DNA of 64,000 nucleotides, taken from the NCBI GenBank assembly GCA_021613335.1, contig JAJTWR010000398.1:1888501-1952500 (forward strand), read 5' to 3'. The DNA is from Whitmania pigra (Eukaryota; Annelida; Clitellata; Hirudinida; Haemopidae). The notes beneath the pieces were generated by a model. The model worked only from the letters and a program-made list of their open reading frames with translations, did no database searches and had not been told where the DNA came from. The position numbers and the translations under genes were made by a program. Of this stretch, positions 55,101 through 64,000 are shown piece by piece (positions within the stretch are counted from its first letter, which is position 1; every line of letters begins with the position of its first letter).

Positions 55101-55468
55101 ACACGAAGGCAGACGGTATGTACTTCATAGAGTCAGGCTCAGCCAGAGTGACCATCAAGAAATCCAAATCATCGTCTCAAACGCCGACCGGGAAGACTGG
55201 GAGAACTTTCTCGAACCTCGGAAAGGAATTCAATGAAATAGAGGAACAAGAGGAGGAAGAGGAGGAAGCGTGCAGACTCATTGCCAACGGATCTTATTTC
55301 GGAGAGATGGCTCTTCTGGAAAATACACCGAGAACTGCCAGTGTTTATGCCGATGGAAAAGTCAAAGTGGCATTTCTGGAAAGGGATTCATTCGAGAGAC
55401 TTCTCGGACCTTGTCTCGACGTCATGAAAAGAAACACGGCGGGATACAAGCAGACGAGCAACGCCTGA
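40174..55468 (+). CDS. PRKAR2: cAMP-dependent protein kinase type II regulatory subunit, complete, 3 exons
   Basis: Known role: dimeric cAMP receptor that inhibits the PKA catalytic subunits and is anchored by AKAPs. Exons: 40174-40556, 54059-54269, 54833-55468. The split Arg codon at the first junction and the phase-0 second junction give 409 residues (human RII-alpha 404). Seen: docking/dimerisation domain at 1-45 ([34 protein letters not shown]); inhibitory site RRGSVSAE with a phosphorylatable Ser84, which marks type II rather than type I; CNB-A with [12 protein letters not shown] and the phosphate cassette [14 protein letters not shown] (Glu203, Arg212); CNB-B with cassette [15 protein letters not shown] (Glu356, Arg365) and C-terminal [12 protein letters not shown]. 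Odd: a longer loop at about 307-345 in CNB-B ending in a Glu run. The start ATG has A at -3 and G at +4. AATAAA follows the stop by 65 bp. Confidence 0.95.
43174..43259. repeat. (TCAC)n then (ATTC)n array
   Basis: About 13 CTCA units followed by about six ATTC units; intronic. Confidence 0.95.
45424..45562. repeat. Imperfect (GAGT)n array
   Basis: GAGTGAGTGATT/GAATGAGT units over about 139 bp. The Ser/His-rich minus-strand frame across it is an artefact. Confidence 0.88.
46281..46396. repeat. (GAAT)n microsatellite
   Basis: About 28 GAAT units with one GAAAGAAT variant near 46368. Confidence 0.96.
46463..46548. repeat. 16-bp minisatellite
   Basis: Five to six units of type ATGACCTTATGATATT, with CTC and AAATT variants, about 65 bp after the GAAT array. 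Confidence 0.85.
47933..47940. promoter_or_regulatory. Full CRE palindrome (TGACGTCA) in PKA-RII intron 1
   Basis: Exact 8-bp CREB/ATF consensus in a more mixed-composition stretch (about 47860-48030). Only sequence is known; binding is inferred. Confidence 0.35.
48352..48546. promoter_or_regulatory. Cluster of CAGGTA/CAGGTG and reverse motifs
   Basis: CAGGTA at 48352, 48376 and 48420, CAGGTG at 48504, CACCTG at 48526 and TACCTG at 48541. Such sites are bound by Snail/ZEB-type or other E-box factors in animals. Enhancer function is inferred. Confidence 0.25.
51662..51887. repeat. Imperfect AAC/AAT and GAT arrays
   Basis: AATAACAATAACAAT units at 51662-51712 and GATGACGATGACGATGAT units at 51815-51887, separated by about 100 bp of ordinary sequence. 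Confidence 0.85.
53931..54044. repeat. 13-bp minisatellite at the PKA-RII exon 2 acceptor
   Basis: Almost nine units of 13 bp (ATAACATTTAATT/ACAACATTTAATT/ATAACATCTAACT). The last ends 14 bp before the acceptor AG at 54057-54058. CTAAC, a branch-point-like motif, is carried by several units. Confidence 0.9.
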
Positions 55469-55532
55469 AGGTTTTTGGAATTGCTGGAAAAAGATTTAAG
55501 TTGCAGTTAAGTTGTCGAAAATGTGAACTTAA

Positions 55533-55538
55533 AATAAA
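55533..55538 (+). terminator. Polyadenylation signal AATAAA, PKA-RII
   Basis: First AATAAA after the stop codon, 65 bp downstream. A second AATAAA at 55658-55663 follows a GT-rich stretch and could be used instead. Confidence 0.55.
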
Positions 55539-56238
55539 AAAACAACATTAGGACTTGATTAGTTGTTTGTGTTGTGTCAACAATTCTTCTTGTTGTCGTA
55601 GTCGTGTTCCCACAAATAGATGAACTTATTTGCTGATCCTTGATTTAGCTTATCCAAAATAAAATACAATTATATTTATTTATTTATGTTAGGGTTTAAT
55701 TATTTGAGCATTTCATTATGCAGTTGATTTAACATTTTAATTAATTATCAAATGAATGTTTGCATTTTATCTTATCTTATTTTATCTGCTAAATTACGTT
55801 CAACTTTTTTCATGCGCCCGATCAATCAATCAATCAGTCATTCATTCATTCCTCCATTCATCCATTTGCATCTTCATTCCGTCATCTATTTGAGTTAAAA
55901 ACTTGAATGCATTTTCAACTTTATGCATTTATATTTAATTCAGTTAATTTATATTTAATTCAATTAATTTATATCTAGTTCACTTAACTGTGTTTGCATT
56001 TTGTAACAAATCTGTTTAAATATTTAAATGCTATATTTTCTAATTTATTAATTAAAAAAGTACGTTTTAATGTATTTATTGCTTTATGCTATTTGGATGT
56101 TTTCGATGATTTTGACAACTTGATTTATCTAACATTATTCTTGATTTGAGAATATAATTGTAAATTTTTTTGAAATATTGTAATAAATTTTAAATAAAAT
56201 AAATTTTTAACTACTTCCAATCTTAATTTGATTAAATA

Positions 56239-56244
56239 TTTATT
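56239..56244 (-). terminator. Polyadenylation signal AATAAA, P4-ATPase gene
   Basis: Minus-strand AATAAA about 177 bp past the stop codon at 56421. Confidence 0.5.
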
Positions 56245-56420
56245 GCTCCAGGAGTATTCACACGCAAATTATACATCATTCTACTAAATTCAAAATTCAA
56301 TTTTTACGAAAAATAACATTAACAAAATACATCTGGAAAAACGCAGACAAAATAAAAGTTTTGTCTAATGCACCGAAAGAGTGCAATGCGATTAATCAAG
56401 CGAAGAATGATTTCAATCCA

Positions 56421-63485
<7,065 letters not shown>

Positions 63486-63798
63486 CTTATGAATCAATTT
63501 TCAACATTTAAATTATAATAATTTAATCTAATTTAATTAATTTTGTTGTTCTTTTAATGCATTGTAATAAATTGTTATTCAATTTGATCAATATTATCCG
63601 ATTTAAATGTTTCTTCGCAAATTGCATCAATAGTCAACATGTAAATATATAATATGTAATTTAAATAATTCATGCAAACAAAAGTTATTAATTCATTTCA
63701 GAATGCTTTCAGTTAAAGATATGAAACATGATGCATTACACTGACGACGTATTAATGCATCATCGACTTGGTGGTCGATACATATCGGCATCTTAAAC

Positions 63799-64000
63799 AT
63801 CGATATATCGACCTTTTGCATATCGATATATCGACCTTTTGCATATCGATATATCGACCTTTTGCGTATGGATATATCGACCTTTTGCATATCGATATAT
63901 CGACCTTTTGCATATGGATATATCGACCTTTTGCATATGGATATATCGACCTTTTGCATATCGATATATCGACCTTTTGCATATTGATATATCGACCTTT
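63799..64000. repeat. 23-bp satellite with palindromic core, running off the window
   Basis: Eight full units plus a partial one (starts 63799, 63822, 63845, 63868, 63891, 63914, 63937, 63960, 63983) of type ATCGATATATCGACCTTTTGCAT. A diverged half-unit precedes it at about 63774. Most units contain the perfect palindrome TCGATATATCGA; some have ATGGAT or ATTGAT instead. The repeated peptides on the minus strand follow from the period. Confidence 0.95.

Larger units (their letters stand above)
55469..56420. other. Tail-to-tail spacer between PKA-RII and the P4-ATPase gene
   Basis: 952 bp between two convergent stop codons; AT-rich, with short CAAT/CATT runs at 55830-55860 and poly(A) signals for both strands. 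No coding region seen. Confidence 0.75.

Noticed and set aside
63693..63982. Repeated-peptide frames (MQKVDISICKRSIY type)
   Set aside because: Product of the 23-bp satellite; identical peptides in overlapping frames show there is no codon constraint.

Overview
The window looks like AT-rich animal nuclear DNA. Genes are split by GT-AG introns, spacers are long, and simple-sequence arrays of TTA/TAA, GAT, GAAT and CCAT are very abundant. All five recognisable genes are metazoan families. A spiralian such as a leech-like annelid would fit, but that is a guess; nothing here fixes the species. No bacterial operons, CRISPR arrays or rRNA genes were seen.

Layout, left to right. 1-604: first coding exon, on the minus strand, of a rhodopsin-class receptor whose remaining exons lie left of the window. 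605-22,227: a repeat-rich spacer of about 21.6 kb holding a GC-rich island, a nested foldback sequence, a young tRNA-derived SINE and a few exon-like patches with no known homologue. 22,228-30,133 (minus): a complete CREB-regulated transcription coactivator (CRTC) gene, assembled here as 11 exons and 664 residues. 30,810-32,691 (plus): a complete TIPIN gene of 7 exons and 249 residues, head to head with CRTC across 676 bp. 32,692-40,173: spacer with a 31-bp satellite and a second SINE copy. 40,174-55,468 (plus): a complete type II regulatory subunit of cAMP-dependent protein kinase, 3 exons and 409 residues, with a 13.5-kb first intron. 56,421-63,485 (minus): 12 exons of an ATP8B-like P4-ATPase (lipid flippase), from the nucleotide-binding domain to the C-terminus. 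Its 5' half is right of the window, and a 23-bp satellite runs off the right edge inside this gene.

The gene models rest on exon-by-exon reading. Every junction keeps the frame, all donors are GT and all acceptors AG, and total lengths match the families. CRTC and PKA-RII both act in cAMP/CREB signalling and lie about 10 kb apart; whether that is meaningful is unknown. TIPIN belongs to the replication-fork protection complex and the ATPase to membrane lipid asymmetry. The long runs of poly-Ile, Leu, Tyr, Met, His or Ser that appear on translation are microsatellite artefacts, not genes.

No new multi-gene system was found. The most unusual items are short repeats that carry or abut splice signals (positions 141-244 and 53,931-54,044), a nested inverted repeat (11,329-11,597), two near-identical SINE copies, a palindromic 23-bp satellite and a two-exon open frame with no recognised homologue (20,941-21,198).
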